This document shows positions 1 to 9,639 of a stretch of 64,000 nt of DNA, piece by piece. The stretch lies in assembly GCA_964291635.2 (NCBI GenBank), contig OZ219905.1, positions 434,001 to 498,000 on the forward strand, read 5' to 3'. The notes below the pieces were generated by a model. That model was not told where the DNA came from, ran no database searches, and saw nothing but the letters and a program-made list of their open reading frames with translations. Origin of the DNA: JAPPHA01 sp964291635 (GTDB taxonomy: Bacteria > Pseudomonadota > Alphaproteobacteria > Rhodobacterales > Rhodobacteraceae). The position numbers and the translations under genes are program-made. Positions within the stretch are counted from its first letter, which is position 1, and each line of letters opens with the position of its first letter.

Positions 1-1204
1 CAGCCAGCTGCGGACCCGCGAACCGCAGCAGCAATCCGCCGGCATCAACCCATCTTTCGACCCTTGCCGTCTCGTCAGGTGTCAACCGACCAACGTCGGC
101 AAACACCAGGACATCGGGATCGACGGAGAGCGCGTCAGCCAGTTCCACCTCGATGATTTCAGCAGTCGGTGCAAATGCCTGCCTCAGATAGTGAAGCGGT
201 GAAAGCAGGAGATTCCCTTCCTGCTCGGTTGTTCCGCCGATCAGGGCAACGCGATGCCGCCGAACCGCGTCGTCCATGATCACGATCTCTCCGCCGGACC
301 TGGCCGATTCAAGCGAGATGTACTGGACGCGATTGCTGATCTCCGTCGGCAGGTCGAGAGCGACATCCAGCGAGACGGCACCGTCTTCCATCAACGCCTG
401 TTCGCGACCGAGAACCCGGTTGATTCCCAAGGGCCCGGGTCCGACCGCAACCAGGCGATGGTCATCGCCGCCGGAGCCTTCTTCGCGAACTACGGTCACA
501 GTCAGTTTTCCGTTTTCGATTCTTGGGTCGCGGAGAGCCGTCGTGACCTCGTCACTGGTAATGACGCTCATTCGCCCCTTCGACCGGAGCAGCGAGACGA
601 GACGTTCCCTCTCTGCCGCTTCATGCGTCAGCCCGTCTGAAAGCCAGACCGAATCGAACGCACCATCAAGGGCCTCCAGAACGTCGGTCCATTCGGAATA
701 AAGTGGATCCCATGCTTGCGGTTCGAGACCCTGAACCCGTTCAAGCTCGCCCTGACCGGTCCCGAAAACGATCGGATCGCGGGCGCGGGGAGCGTCTGTC
801 CACTGGACCACCGCAACCGGGCGCGCGTTTGCCTGGGCGCGTCGCAGGAGTTCCTCGACCTTCTGTTTCCGGACCTCCCAGTCGCCGGCACTTGCCCAGC
901 TCCCGTCGAGCGAAACCAGGAGGGCCGCATCGGCCCGGAACTCGGAGTTCGGATCCTTGACCGGGCCGGCGAACCCGACGATGACTGCAGCCAGCGCAAG
1001 CATGCGCAGCAACAGGAGCCACCACGGGGTTCGGTCGGGCGTCGTCTCCTCGTCACGAAGTCCCAACAAGAGAACGACCGGTGGAAACCTTGACCGCATC
1101 GGCGCCGGAGGAGTTGCGCGAAGCAACCACCAGAGAATCGGCAGGGACAAAAGTCCAGCAAGGAGAAACGGCTGGACGAACCCGAAACCCGCGAGTTCAA
1201 TCAA
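1..1204 (-). CDS. BatA/VWA-type membrane protein (3' end outside window)
   Basis: Partial gene: an open frame of 401 codons runs off the left edge. The start is a TTG at 1204-1202 that overlaps the TGA of the DUF58 gene, so the two are translationally coupled. The N-terminus has a membrane segment (about residues 6-26), a cytoplasmic stretch and a second membrane segment (about 60-80), the typical BatA double-TM start. A von Willebrand A-like region follows with a MIDAS-like DGSWAS motif near residue 97. Family knowledge: these proteins occur with MoxR and DUF58 in putative envelope-stress or complex-assembly operons; the exact role is unknown. The start is chosen from coupling and from the domain beginning directly there. 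The family is clear, the function is not. Confidence 0.8.
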   Translation of the reverse strand, partial: MIELAGFGFVQPFLLAGLLSLPILWWLLRATPPAPMRSRFPPVVLLLGLRDEETTPDRTPWWLLLLRMLALAAVIVGFAGPVKDPNSEFRADAALLVSLDGSWASAGDWEVRKQKVEELLRRAQANARPVAVVQWTDAPRARDPIVFGTGQGELERVQGLEPQAWDPLYSEWTDVLEALDGAFDSVWLSDGLTHEAAERERLVSLLRSKGRMSVITSDEVTTALRDPRIENGKLTVTVVREEGSGGDDHRLVAVGPGPLGINRVLGREQALMEDGAVSLDVALDLPTEISNRVQYISLESARSGGEIVIMDDAVRRHRVALIGGTTEQEGNLLLSPLHYLRQAFAPTAEIIEVELADALSVDPDVLVFADVGRLTPDETARVERWVDAGGLLLRFAGPQLA

Positions 1205-2100
1205 GTTCCGGTCTCCAGGGCCATGTAAAGCCAAAGAAGCGCCGGAAGGGGCGACTCCCCCGTGCTGTGGAACGAAACATGCAGGCCCAGGCGCTTTGCC
1301 AGCTTCCTGAGCAGCGATTGCCGTTCAGCAAGACGGCGGCTGTAGTCCTTTTTCAGTGCGGCCGCTCGAAGCGTCTCGAACTTGAGCGTTCCGCCCATGC
1401 TTTCGAAGATTCTCCTGCCGTCAAAGGGGAATTCCACTTCCGTCGGGTCAAGAATCTGCATCAGGCAGCCTGAAACCCTTTGGCTCGCGACCTTCTCGAG
1501 CGCTCTTTCCAGGCGATCCCAATCTCCAAGGAAATCGGAAAGAAATACCGCGACGCCGCCTTCCTGCAATTCCCTCTCCGTGGGTATGCCGTAGTCGTCG
1601 CCGCCGGGCTCGAGTAGCATCAGGCCCATCCTGGTCAACTGGGCATCCCCCGTCCTTGGCGGCGCGGGATCATCGAGCAATCCGATCCGCTCGCCCGCAC
1701 GCGACAGGAGGACGCAAAGGGCAAGACCGAGCAACCGGGCCCGATCGGATTTCCGTTCGTCTGCCGATCTGCCCAGGTATTGCATGGACTGGCTGAGATC
1801 GATCCAGAAGGTGACCGACTGCGACGTCTGCCATTCCTTCTGCCGCAGGAAATGTTCGTCCGACCGGGCCGACTTGCGCCAGTCAATCTCGCCAAGCCGG
1901 TCGCCGGCGACCGCGGGCCGGTATTGCCAGAAATCTTCGCCCGGGCCTGATCGACGACGACCGTGTATCCCGAGTGAAAGCGTTGCGGCAAGCTGCCTTG
2001 CCTTTGCGAGCAACGGCGGCAGGCCTTCCGCAAGACCCTCTGCCTCGCGGCGATCAGAGAGGATTGTCCGTTCGCGAATTCCCAGTCCGCGATGAATCAT
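1201..2100 (-). CDS. DUF58 domain protein
   Basis: 299 residues, the usual length. The DUF58 signature lies around residues 55-85 (WQYRPAVAGDRLGEIDWRKS followed by AR), then a VWA-like fold (FWIDLSQSM near residue 115). The start ATG overlaps the TGA of the upstream MoxR gene by four bases, and the stop overlaps the TTG start of the next gene, so moxR, DUF58 and batA-like form one coupled minus-strand operon. Family members are co-conserved with MoxR AAA+ ATPases; a client or adaptor role for the ATPase is inferred from that. No membrane segment is evident in this one. Confidence 0.9.
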   Translation of the reverse strand: MIHRGLGIRERTILSDRREAEGLAEGLPPLLAKARQLAATLSLGIHGRRRSGPGEDFWQYRPAVAGDRLGEIDWRKSARSDEHFLRQKEWQTSQSVTFWIDLSQSMQYLGRSADERKSDRARLLGLALCVLLSRAGERIGLLDDPAPPRTGDAQLTRMGLMLLEPGGDDYGIPTERELQEGGVAVFLSDFLGDWDRLERALEKVASQRVSGCLMQILDPTEVEFPFDGRRIFESMGGTLKFETLRAAALKKDYSRRLAERQSLLRKLAKRLGLHVSFHSTGESPLPALLWLYMALETGT

Positions 2101-3107
2101 GCCGCAACCTCTCGAAGTTCGATGTCACGACCCAACTGGGCAATCAGGTCGTCAAGTGTCTGACCGCCGGTTCGCGCCGCGAACCCGAGCGCCATTCGAT
2201 GAATCAGCACAGGACGGGCAAGCGCCAGGACATCGTCAATGGAAGGTGCAAGCCGTCCTTGCACGAGTGCACGTGCCCTTGTGGCCAACATAAGCGCCTG
2301 GGCAGCGCGAGGTCCTGGCCCCCACCGAACCGTTTCCCTGACCTGCTCCCCTGCCTCAGGCGCATCGGGGCGGGCCGAACGGACAAGGTCCAGAATGGCC
2401 TCGACCACCGATTCACCGACCGGCATGCGGCGAACCAGTTCCTGGGCATTCAACAGCAGTTCCGGGGAGAACACGGTTTCCGCCGCGACGTTGACTACTC
2501 CGGTTGTCGCCAGGAGGATGTCGCGTTCCTTGTCCCTGGCCGGATAACCGACATCGATCTGAAGCAGGAACCTGTCCAGCTGCGCTTCAGGCAACGGATA
2601 TGTACCTTCCTGTTCGATCGGATTCTGGGTGGCGAGCACATGGAACGGAACCGGAAGCGCCCGTTCCTGGCCAGCAATCGTAACGTGGTGTTCCTGCATG
2701 GCCTGAAGAAGCGCGGACTGGGTTCTCGGACTTGCCCGGTTGATTTCGTCGGCCATCAGCAACTGGCAAAAGACGGGTCCTTCCAGGAATCTGAAATGCC
2801 TTGTTCCTCCCGTGGCGGTCTCCAGCACCTCGGAGCCGAGAATGTCCGCAGGCATGAGATCGGGCGTGAACTGTACGCGATTGGCATTGAGACCCATCAC
2901 CGTGCCGAGGGTTTCCACAAGCCGTGTCTTGGCGAGACCCGGCGCTCCGACAAGCAGGGCGTGCCCGCCGCACAGCATCGTGATCAATGCCGTCTCCACG
3001 ACCTCGTCCTGACCAATGACTCTCCGCGTGATGTTTTCCAGCGCGCGGGACAACAATTCCCCGACCGCGTTGATCTCGTCAATCAAACCACTTGCTTTAT
3101 CCGTCAT
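2097..3107 (-). CDS. MoxR-family AAA+ ATPase
   Basis: 336 residues, normal for MoxR. Walker A (GAPGLAKTRL, about residue 56), Walker B (LLMADEINRA, about 117) and the conserved ATQNPIEQEGTYPLPEAQLD segment (about 158-177) are all present, so the ATPase should be active. Known role: MoxR proteins act as chaperone-like ATPases for metal-cofactor or complex assembly; here the partners are the coupled DUF58 and VWA/BatA proteins. First gene of the minus-strand operon, divergent from the DUF1285 gene with about 140 bp between them, where the promoters should lie. Confidence 0.93.
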   Translation of the reverse strand: MTDKASGLIDEINAVGELLSRALENITRRVIGQDEVVETALITMLCGGHALLVGAPGLAKTRLVETLGTVMGLNANRVQFTPDLMPADILGSEVLETATGGTRHFRFLEGPVFCQLLMADEINRASPRTQSALLQAMQEHHVTIAGQERALPVPFHVLATQNPIEQEGTYPLPEAQLDRFLLQIDVGYPARDKERDILLATTGVVNVAAETVFSPELLLNAQELVRRMPVGESVVEAILDLVRSARPDAPEAGEQVRETVRWGPGPRAAQALMLATRARALVQGRLAPSIDDVLALARPVLIHRMALGFAARTGGQTLDDLIAQLGRDIELREVAA

Positions 3108-3249
3108 CGCAACTACGATTCCCCGCCAGCATCAGGACCCATGTTCCTGGCAGGAACATACGCGCCAAAACGCGATTGGGAAACCCGGTACCCTCAGTCG
3201 GCCGTGACCAGCCGTGATTGCCGACGGAAGAAGACAAGGCTGTCATTCG

Positions 3250-3846
3250 ATGAAAACCGACGTGGAATCAGACACTCAAGCCCAGGTCAGCGCCGACGGC
3301 CTGGCCGCCGCCGCAAAGAAAGCTTCAAAAAAGGGCCTGCCACCGGTACATCTCTGGAACCCGCCGTATTGCGGGGAGCTGGACATGCGGATTGCGCGGG
3401 ACGGAACCTGGTTCTATCTCGGGACCCCGATCGGCCGAAAACGGCTCGTCAAACTGTTTTCGTCCATACTGCGGAAGGATGGCGACGCGTATTATCTCGT
3501 CACGCCCGTCGAGAAGGTCGGGATCGCGGTTGACGACGCCCCGTTTGTCGCGGTCGATTTCGAGGTCGAGGGATCCCGGCATAACCAGGTCGTGCGATTC
3601 CTCACACATGTGGATGACGTGGTTGCCGCAGGCGCCACGAACCCCATTCGTGTCGCCAGGGACCCGGAAACGGGTGAACCTTCTCCATACGTGATGGTTC
3701 GTGCCGGCCTCGAGGCGCTGATCGACCGCAAGAGCTTCTACAGGCTGGTCGACATCGGAAGCCACGCGATCCGGGACGGTGAAAAATGGTTCGGAGTCTG
3801 GTCGGGCGGGGTGTTCTTCCCGATCATACCGTCCGCCGAACTCTGA
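3250..3846 (+). CDS. DUF1285 family protein
   Basis: 198 residues. The DUF1285 core begins near residue 33 with PPVHLWNPPYCGELDMRIAR and continues through the family's TPIGRKRLVKLFSSILR and TPVEKVGIAVDDAPF segments. Start chosen at 3250 because the protein from there matches the usual family N-terminus; an in-frame ATG at 3214 is possible but adds an atypical basic leader. Function unknown. In alphaproteobacteria this gene is commonly found next to the MoxR operon, as here, in divergent orientation. It converges on polA. Confidence 0.85.
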   Translation: MKTDVESDTQAQVSADGLAAAAKKASKKGLPPVHLWNPPYCGELDMRIARDGTWFYLGTPIGRKRLVKLFSSILRKDGDAYYLVTPVEKVGIAVDDAPFVAVDFEVEGSRHNQVVRFLTHVDDVVAAGATNPIRVARDPETGEPSPYVMVRAGLEALIDRKSFYRLVDIGSHAIRDGEKWFGVWSGGVFFPIIPSAEL

Positions 3847-3852
3847 CCGTTT

Positions 3853-3876
3853 CTCCGGGCCATCCGGAGCCCGGAG
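3853..3876. terminator. Hairpin between convergent DUF1285 and polA
   Basis: Perfect 7-bp arms CTCCGGG (3853-3859) and CCCGGAG (3870-3876) with a 10-base loop, followed on the plus strand by GTTT. It sits seven bases after the DUF1285 stop, in the convergent gap before polA ends. The U-tract is short, so termination strength is uncertain. Confidence 0.45.
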
Positions 3877-3959
3877 GTTTCATCCAATACCGGGAGCGAG
3901 ACGCTGCCAGCCGGTCAGGGCTGCTGCCGACGATCGGTTCAGCCTGATCTCGCAATCCC

Positions 3960-6809
3960 TCAATGGGCTTCAGCCCAGCTGCCCCCGATTCCCCCGTCGA
4001 CCGTCAAGGGCACATCAAGCTTGATGACCGGCAAGGTCGCCTGTTCCATGACATTCGAGACAACGGCCAATGTCTCGTCAACAGCTGATTCCCGAACCTC
4101 GAACAGCAACTCGTCGTGGACCTGCAAGAGCATGCTGGCAGGCAGGTCCCGGATGGCGGCGGGCATCCGAATCATGGCGCGGCGGATAATGTCCGCCGCC
4201 GTTCCCTGGATCGGAGCATTGATCGCCGCACGGCGCGCGAAACCGGCGTGAGGTCCCTTGGCGCTGACGATTTCGGGGGTGTGAATCCTGCGGCCGAACA
4301 GCGTCTCGACGTAGAGGTTCTTCTTCGCCGACGCGACAGTCGAGTCCATGTACTCCCGGATCTGGGGAAATCGTTCGAAATACGTGTTGATGAAGGCCTG
4401 CGCTTCCTTGCGGGGGATACGCAGATTCCGGGCAAGGCCGAAACCTGAGATCCCGTAGATCACCCCGAAATTGATCGCCTTTGCCTGGCGCCGGATCATC
4501 GGGTCCATGTTCTCGACGGGAACGCCGAAGATTTCGCTGGCCGTCATGGCGTGAATGTCGTGGCCATCCCTGAACGCCTGCTTGAGACTCTCGATTCCGG
4601 CAATATGCGCGAGAATGCGGAGCTCGATCTGGCTGTAATCCACAGAAAGAAGCACATGTCCGTCTTTCGGGACAAAGGCCTCACGTATCTTCCTGCCAGC
4701 TTCGGTTCTCACCGGGATGTTCTGAAGATTCGGGTCAGTCGACGCCAGGCGCCCGGTATTGGCCCCCGCGATCGAGTACGATGTATGGACCCTGCCGGTC
4801 TCGGGATTGATGTGGTCCTGAAGTGCGTCCGTATACGTGCTCTTCAGCTTTGCCACCTGCCGCCAGTCCAGCACCCGTGACGGCAATTCATGCCCCTCGG
4901 AGGCAAGATCCTCGAGCACATCCTGGCCCGTCGAATAGGCGCCCGACTTGCCCTGGCGCCCTCCGGACAATCCAAGGCGTTCGAACAGGATTTCGCCCAG
5001 CTGCTTGGGCGAACCGACGTTGAACTCGACACCGGCCAGGCCGTGGATCTCGGACTGCAGCGCAGCCATGTCCGTCGCAAAGGAATTCGAGAGGCCCGCC
5101 AGTTGTTCCCTGTCGACCCGGATGCCCGTCCGCTCCAGATCCCTGAGCACAGGAACCAGGGGACGCTCGAGTGTTTCGTAGACCGTCGATACGCCTGCAG
5201 AATGAAGCCTCGGCTTGAATTCACTCCACAGGCGCAGGGTGACGTCGGCATCTTCCGCCGCGTATGCGGTCGCCTTTTCGATGTCGACCTGGTCGAATGT
5301 CAGTTGTTTCCGGCCTGCTCCGATGAGACTCTTGATCGGTGTCGGCCTGTGATCGAGATACCGCTCCGACAACAGGTCCATGCCATGATTGTGCAGCCCT
5401 CCATGCAACGCGTAGGAAATCAGCATGGTGTCATCGATCGGGTCCATGAGGATTCCGTAGCGTGGTTGTGCCAGAATCTTGGAATCGAACTTGATGTTGT
5501 GCCCGATCTTCAGGATCGACTGATCTTCGAGAACGGGTTTCAGGACCGCGAGAGCCTCCATGACAGGCAATTGTCCTGGAACCAGTTCCGCATTGCCGAA
5601 AAGGTCGTCCACGCCCGACGTATGGGTGAGCGGAACATAGGCAGCCTGTCCGGGTTCTACTGCCAGGCATACTCCGACCAGGTCGACCTGCATCTCGTCG
5701 AGACCCGTGGTCTCGGTGTCGATGGCCACGCGTCCGCGCCTTCGAATCCTTTCGATCCAGGATTCGAGTTCCGCCATCGTCCTGACCGTCTCGTACTTCT
5801 CTGAATCAAATGGCAGGTTCCTGATCCGCGCGGAAGACGATTCCGGGTCCGTTCCTTCCGGGCCACCGGAGGTACGTGCAGGATCGGCAATCGTCGGGGC
5901 CTCGACACCGAGCCTGGCTGCAACCCGCCTGCTCAGAGTCCGGAATTCCATCCCGGCAAGAAACCCGAGCAATTCCTCTGCGTCCGGCTCCCTGAGTTCC
6001 AATTCGCCGAACCCCGTCTCGATCGGGACATCGGTCTTCAGGGTCACCAGTTCCCGGCTCACCCGGATCTGGTCGGCCTTTTCGAGCAGAGTCTGCCGCC
6101 GTTTGGGCTGCCTGATTTCGGCCGCCCGTTCAAGAAGCGTGTCCAGGTCGCCATACTCGTTGATCAGCTGCGCGGCGATCTTGACACCGATTCCCGGCGC
6201 TCCGGGAATATTGTCGACCGAATCCCCGGCAAGCGACTGGACATCGATGACCTGGTCGGGGCCGACGCCGAATTTCGCGAAAACCTCTTCCGGCCCGATC
6301 CTGCGATCGTTCATGGCATCCAGCATCTCGACGCCGTCACCGACGATCTGCATGAGATCCTTGTCGGACGACACGATTGTCACCCGGGCACCTGCGGAAC
6401 GCGCCCTGACGGCGAGGGTCGCGATGATATCGTCAGCCTCGTAACCCTGTTTCTCCAGGCAGGCGATGTTGAACGCCCTGGTGGCTTCACGGGTCAACGG
6501 CATCTGCGGGACCAGGTCTTCCGGCAGCGGGGGCCGGTTCATCTTGTATTCGGGGAAAATGCCCGACCTGAATGTCGGACCCTTGTGGTCGAAAACAACC
6601 GCGAGATGTGTCGGTGCATCGGCCGCCTGCCATTGCTCAAGATACCTGAACAGCATCCCGCAGAATCCGCTGACCGCGCCGACCGGCAGTTTGTCGGATT
6701 TTCGCGTCAGCGGCGGCAACGCATGGAAGGCGCGGAAAATGAAGCCCGATCCGTCAATGAGCTGCAGGTGATGCCCTGCGCCAACCCCCTCCATCGTCAC
6801 GGCAACCAC
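3960..6809 (-). CDS. polA: DNA polymerase I
   Basis: 949 residues, full length. N-terminal 5'-3' exonuclease (about 15-300) with LIDGSGFIFRAFHALPP, YEADDIIATLA and the H3TH loop IPGAPGIGVKIA. Proofreading domain with Exo I DTETTGLD near 364, Exo II GHNIKFD and Exo III YAAEDADVT, so 3'-5' exonuclease looks active. Polymerase motifs A (DYSQIELR, about 724), B (RRQAKAINFGVIYG, about 773) and C (QVHDE, about 896) are intact. The start is uncertain: GTG at 6809 or ATG at 6794; homologues begin shortly before LIDGSG, so either fits. Housekeeping repair and replication enzyme. Confidence 0.97.
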   Translation of the reverse strand: MVAVTMEGVGAGHHLQLIDGSGFIFRAFHALPPLTRKSDKLPVGAVSGFCGMLFRYLEQWQAADAPTHLAVVFDHKGPTFRSGIFPEYKMNRPPLPEDLVPQMPLTREATRAFNIACLEKQGYEADDIIATLAVRARSAGARVTIVSSDKDLMQIVGDGVEMLDAMNDRRIGPEEVFAKFGVGPDQVIDVQSLAGDSVDNIPGAPGIGVKIAAQLINEYGDLDTLLERAAEIRQPKRRQTLLEKADQIRVSRELVTLKTDVPIETGFGELELREPDAEELLGFLAGMEFRTLSRRVAARLGVEAPTIADPARTSGGPEGTDPESSSARIRNLPFDSEKYETVRTMAELESWIERIRRRGRVAIDTETTGLDEMQVDLVGVCLAVEPGQAAYVPLTHTSGVDDLFGNAELVPGQLPVMEALAVLKPVLEDQSILKIGHNIKFDSKILAQPRYGILMDPIDDTMLISYALHGGLHNHGMDLLSERYLDHRPTPIKSLIGAGRKQLTFDQVDIEKATAYAAEDADVTLRLWSEFKPRLHSAGVSTVYETLERPLVPVLRDLERTGIRVDREQLAGLSNSFATDMAALQSEIHGLAGVEFNVGSPKQLGEILFERLGLSGGRQGKSGAYSTGQDVLEDLASEGHELPSRVLDWRQVAKLKSTYTDALQDHINPETGRVHTSYSIAGANTGRLASTDPNLQNIPVRTEAGRKIREAFVPKDGHVLLSVDYSQIELRILAHIAGIESLKQAFRDGHDIHAMTASEIFGVPVENMDPMIRRQAKAINFGVIYGISGFGLARNLRIPRKEAQAFINTYFERFPQIREYMDSTVASAKKNLYVETLFGRRIHTPEIVSAKGPHAGFARRAAINAPIQGTAADIIRRAMIRMPAAIRDLPASMLLQVHDELLFEVRESAVDETLAVVSNVMEQATLPVIKLDVPLTVDGGIGGSWAEAH

Positions 6810-6842
6810 GACCGGACCACGTCTACTGGTCCTCCCCTTGCC

Positions 6843-7019
6843 TCAATGCCGGTCACGTATCCCGTCCTTCAAGACGAACCTGCAGTCGCAGTATGGGCAT
6901 TCCGTCCACCCTGTCTCCGGTGGAATCTGCAACCAGACCCGGGGATGTCCCCCCTCGCCACCATCGCAGGCCACGCGGTACTCGGTGACCTCCCTGACTT
7001 CAGGAACCTCGGTTACCAC
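6843..7019 (-). CDS. Small zinc-finger (CHCC-type) protein
   Basis: 58 residues. Pattern: RVACDGG then GHPRVWLQI then CPYCDCRF, giving the Cys-His-Cys-Cys set of the zf-CHCC family, homologous to the NDUFS6-type zinc-binding subunit region. GTG at 7019-7017 is chosen because GGAGG lies 7 bases upstream and it gives the normal short length; a longer ATG start at 7172 would add an unconserved leader. Stand-alone members are common in alphaproteobacteria, often near polA. The zinc ligand set is seen; function is inferred. Confidence 0.85.
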   Translation of the reverse strand: MVTEVPEVREVTEYRVACDGGEGGHPRVWLQIPPETGWTECPYCDCRFVLKDGIRDRH

Positions 7020-7184
7020 GCGCAATCCTCCGTATAAGCACCTGACGAAAACACTAGCTTGGTCGCGTGGATTCGGCAACGCCGTGTCCTCGTGCCCGAT
7101 CAGATCACCGGAGTGCCTCTCCAGGCGGGATCCTGAATGTAGAGAGGGGATTCGCGGCGAACTGGTTCCCAAGAAAAATCAACC

Positions 7185-7802
7185 TCAGGCATCGGCCGGA
7201 AGACTTGCCAATTGAATCATTCTCCATCTTCGGCGGATCATCTTCCAGAAGACCATCAATGCGAGGAGCGCTGCCGCGAGGATGAACAGTTGTCCCAATA
7301 TCTCCGAAACCTGTGACAACTGACGAGCAAAGGCATAACCCAGTCCCATGTATGCGGCAGTCCAGATGGCAGCTCCGATTGTTGCAACGAACGTAAACGT
7401 TGACCACCGCATACCGCCCGCACCGCACGCATAGCTGACGTAGGGGCAGCTCGGGCTGAGGATCGTGTGGCTTAGAAAAACCGCGAGGACTCCGTGCTGC
7501 TCAACCATTTCTTGGCCCTTTGCCAGGACTGATCGAGATTTGGGCCGCTTCGCCAGCCAGCCCAACAATTGTGGTCCAAACATGTTCGAAAGCCCGAAAG
7601 CGAGTTGATCGCCCAGAACGAAGGCGGAAAATACCATGCCGAAGACGGCTGGCAAGGAGAGGTCGCCCGCAGCGGTAAAACCGCCCGCTGCAAGAACCAG
7701 CGCCGAAGCCGGAAGTGGTACCGCCAGGCAGGCGAGAGCCACGACGGCGAAGACGACGATCAGGCCGTAGCTGGGTATGAGGCTGAATAGCGTTTCGGTC
7801 AT
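7185..7802 (-). CDS. DedA/VTT family membrane protein
   Basis: 205 residues with about five hydrophobic segments, including an N-terminal re-entrant-like stretch (VPLPASALVLAAGGFTAAG, about 28-46). The family's conserved proline/glycine pattern appears in HTILSPSCPYVSYACGAGGM (about 111-130). DedA proteins are linked to lipid-carrier flippase or membrane-potential functions; substrate unknown here. Its ATG overlaps the stop of the preceding small membrane protein gene (ATGA), making it the last cistron of the lectin-multicopper oxidase cassette. Confidence 0.85.
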   Translation of the reverse strand: MTETLFSLIPSYGLIVVFAVVALACLAVPLPASALVLAAGGFTAAGDLSLPAVFGMVFSAFVLGDQLAFGLSNMFGPQLLGWLAKRPKSRSVLAKGQEMVEQHGVLAVFLSHTILSPSCPYVSYACGAGGMRWSTFTFVATIGAAIWTAAYMGLGYAFARQLSQVSEILGQLFILAAALLALMVFWKMIRRRWRMIQLASLPADA

Positions 7803-8149
7803 TGCCTGGTTTCGCGATACCGGGCCGCAGCGTCGCGGACGATCCGGGTGAGTTCGTCAAGGGTCAGGCCCATCTCGTCTGCGATGTCGCGCATCATTTT
7901 TCGCTCGCCCCGTTCCAGTTGCAAGAGTTCCAGAACCAGAGGGCGCGGCAGGTCGTAAGACATCACCACGTAGCGCGGCGTCATCCAGCCCTTGAGCGCC
8001 CGATCCTGGTGTCGGGGGTCGTTGAAATGGATAAAATCCAGGGCCAGCGAACCGACGATCCAGAAAACGAATGCCAGGGAGATGATTGCGCTGCCGACCA
8101 GAAACAGGTTCTGGATTGCAAATGCCCAAAGGTTTCGGAGGGACGTCAC
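7799..8149 (-). CDS. Small single-pass membrane protein, function unknown
   Basis: 116 residues when started at the GTG at 8149-8147, which overlaps the TGA of the multicopper oxidase (GTGA). A single strong membrane segment (about residues 10-35, NLFLVGSAIISLAFVFWIVG) is followed by a soluble, charged C-terminus with a short helix-turn-helix-like stretch (EMGLTLDELTRIVRDAAARY). The stop overlaps the DedA start. Not assigned to a named family. Coupled translation with an exported copper enzyme upstream and DedA downstream suggests an envelope role; this is inference. Confidence 0.7.
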   Translation of the reverse strand: MTSLRNLWAFAIQNLFLVGSAIISLAFVFWIVGSLALDFIHFNDPRHQDRALKGWMTPRYVVMSYDLPRPLVLELLQLERGERKMMRDIADEMGLTLDELTRIVRDAAARYRETRQ

Positions 8150-9639
8150 CCTGTGACCTCGACCGTCTGCATCATTCCCAGGTCTTCGTGGCGCAGGATA
8201 TGGCAATGGATGACGAACTTGCCGGTGAAAGTTTCGAATCGTGTGCGAAATGTGATCGAGCCGGGACCGTCGTCATTGTCTGGCAGCCCGACCGTATCCT
8301 GCCAGCGGCGCAAAGGATCGTCTCCAGACAGTTCGATGCCATTGATGTGCGTAACGAAAAACGGATTGACATGGATGTGGAAGGCGTGAACCCCGCCCGT
8401 GTTATTGCAGATTGTCCACTCTTCCTCGGCGCCAAGCGGAATGCTGTGTTTGACTTCCCCGTCGTACGCCTGACCATCGATCCTGAACTGGGGTGAAAAC
8501 ATGATCTCGCGTCTGGGTCGCGGTATTTCGGCAAACGATTCCAGTCCCGGACCAGGCAGAGTGTCATCGTCCGACCAACCCGAATTCACCGGTTTCCCAA
8601 CAATTTCGATCTTGATTTCGGATGCGATTGCACCGCTCAGGCCGAGGACTTCCCGTACTTCGCGAATGACAGGAATGGAGAAAATGCCGTCTTTCGCGTC
8701 AGGCGGTGCACGTACGATAAAATCGGTCCGGTTACCCGGCGCGAGCGCAGCAGGATTCAGCCAGGGTTCGTCGTCGTTTCCCTGATCGATCTTGATACGT
8801 CTGTGCAGCGTCAGGCCGTCGAAGGCAATTTGATAGATCTCCAGCCCCGGCACGTTGGTGCGAAGGTAGGCAAAGGAATTGCCGATCGCTTGTGCGTTGA
8901 TGATTCTCCATCGCTGTACTTCGCCCGGGCGCATCGTGATCGTGGGGTCTACGGTGCCGCCTCCCGCCGGATTGGTCAGCACGAGGCCGCGATTCATGAT
9001 CATCAGAATCTTCTCGCTGGCCCGAGCGATGTATTCTGGCATCGCCCCGGGGCGGTCACGGATGACCAAAGGTCCCGCCAAACCCGCCGCAACCTGTTGA
9101 AAAGTCGAACCGTGCTTGTGCGCGTGGTACCAGAATGTGCCGGAAGGATGATCCGCGCCCGTTTCGAAGCGGAACATGTTTTGGTGCCACCTGACCGATT
9201 TGACACTATTGCCACTGATATCGGCGCAGGGCACGACCTGGTCCTTCGGCACGACGCTGACGAAAACATTGTCGGATTCAAATCGACCTGAAGAATCTGT
9301 CGTCGGAGAGACATGCAGCCCATGCGTGTGCAGGTTGGTCGTATTGAGCCCATGGAACGCATTGTGGTTGTCAGCGCAGTCGTCATGCAAGGCGGGCAGA
9401 TCGTTGATCAGGTGCACATCAATTGTATCGCCCGGGTCAGCCACTATGGTTGGCCCAGGCGAAAGCCCATTGTAGGTTGGTCGACCGTTTACCTCTTGCA
9501 CCCTCAGGATCAGATCCGTTCTCCTCGCGGCCAGGTCTTCCGATTCTGCAACCGTCCCAAGACCAGCACATAGCAACGATGTCGCGCCAAACGCGGCAGT
9601 GCCTCGCAACATCGAACGCCGGGAAATGACCAGGGTCAC
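8146..9639 (-). CDS. Tat-exported multicopper oxidase
   Basis: 497 residues. Begins with a Tat signal (VISRRSMLRGTAAFGATSLL). Copper motifs are visible: HTHGLH near 124 (type 2/3), HQNMF and WYHAHKHGS near 195-215, and C-terminal HAFHIHVNPF and the T1 segment HCHILRHEDLGMM, so four coppers should be bound. Likely a periplasmic or extracellular laccase-like oxidase; substrate unknown. Start chosen at GTG 9639-9637, which overlaps the TGA of the lectin gene (GTGA) and places the Tat motif at residue 6. A dead copy of this gene start lies at 31.9-32.07 kb beside the intact lectin paralogue. Confidence 0.92.
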   Translation of the reverse strand: MTLVISRRSMLRGTAAFGATSLLCAGLGTVAESEDLAARRTDLILRVQEVNGRPTYNGLSPGPTIVADPGDTIDVHLINDLPALHDDCADNHNAFHGLNTTNLHTHGLHVSPTTDSSGRFESDNVFVSVVPKDQVVPCADISGNSVKSVRWHQNMFRFETGADHPSGTFWYHAHKHGSTFQQVAAGLAGPLVIRDRPGAMPEYIARASEKILMIMNRGLVLTNPAGGGTVDPTITMRPGEVQRWRIINAQAIGNSFAYLRTNVPGLEIYQIAFDGLTLHRRIKIDQGNDDEPWLNPAALAPGNRTDFIVRAPPDAKDGIFSIPVIREVREVLGLSGAIASEIKIEIVGKPVNSGWSDDDTLPGPGLESFAEIPRPRREIMFSPQFRIDGQAYDGEVKHSIPLGAEEEWTICNNTGGVHAFHIHVNPFFVTHINGIELSGDDPLRRWQDTVGLPDNDDGPGSITFRTRFETFTGKFVIHCHILRHEDLGMMQTVEVTG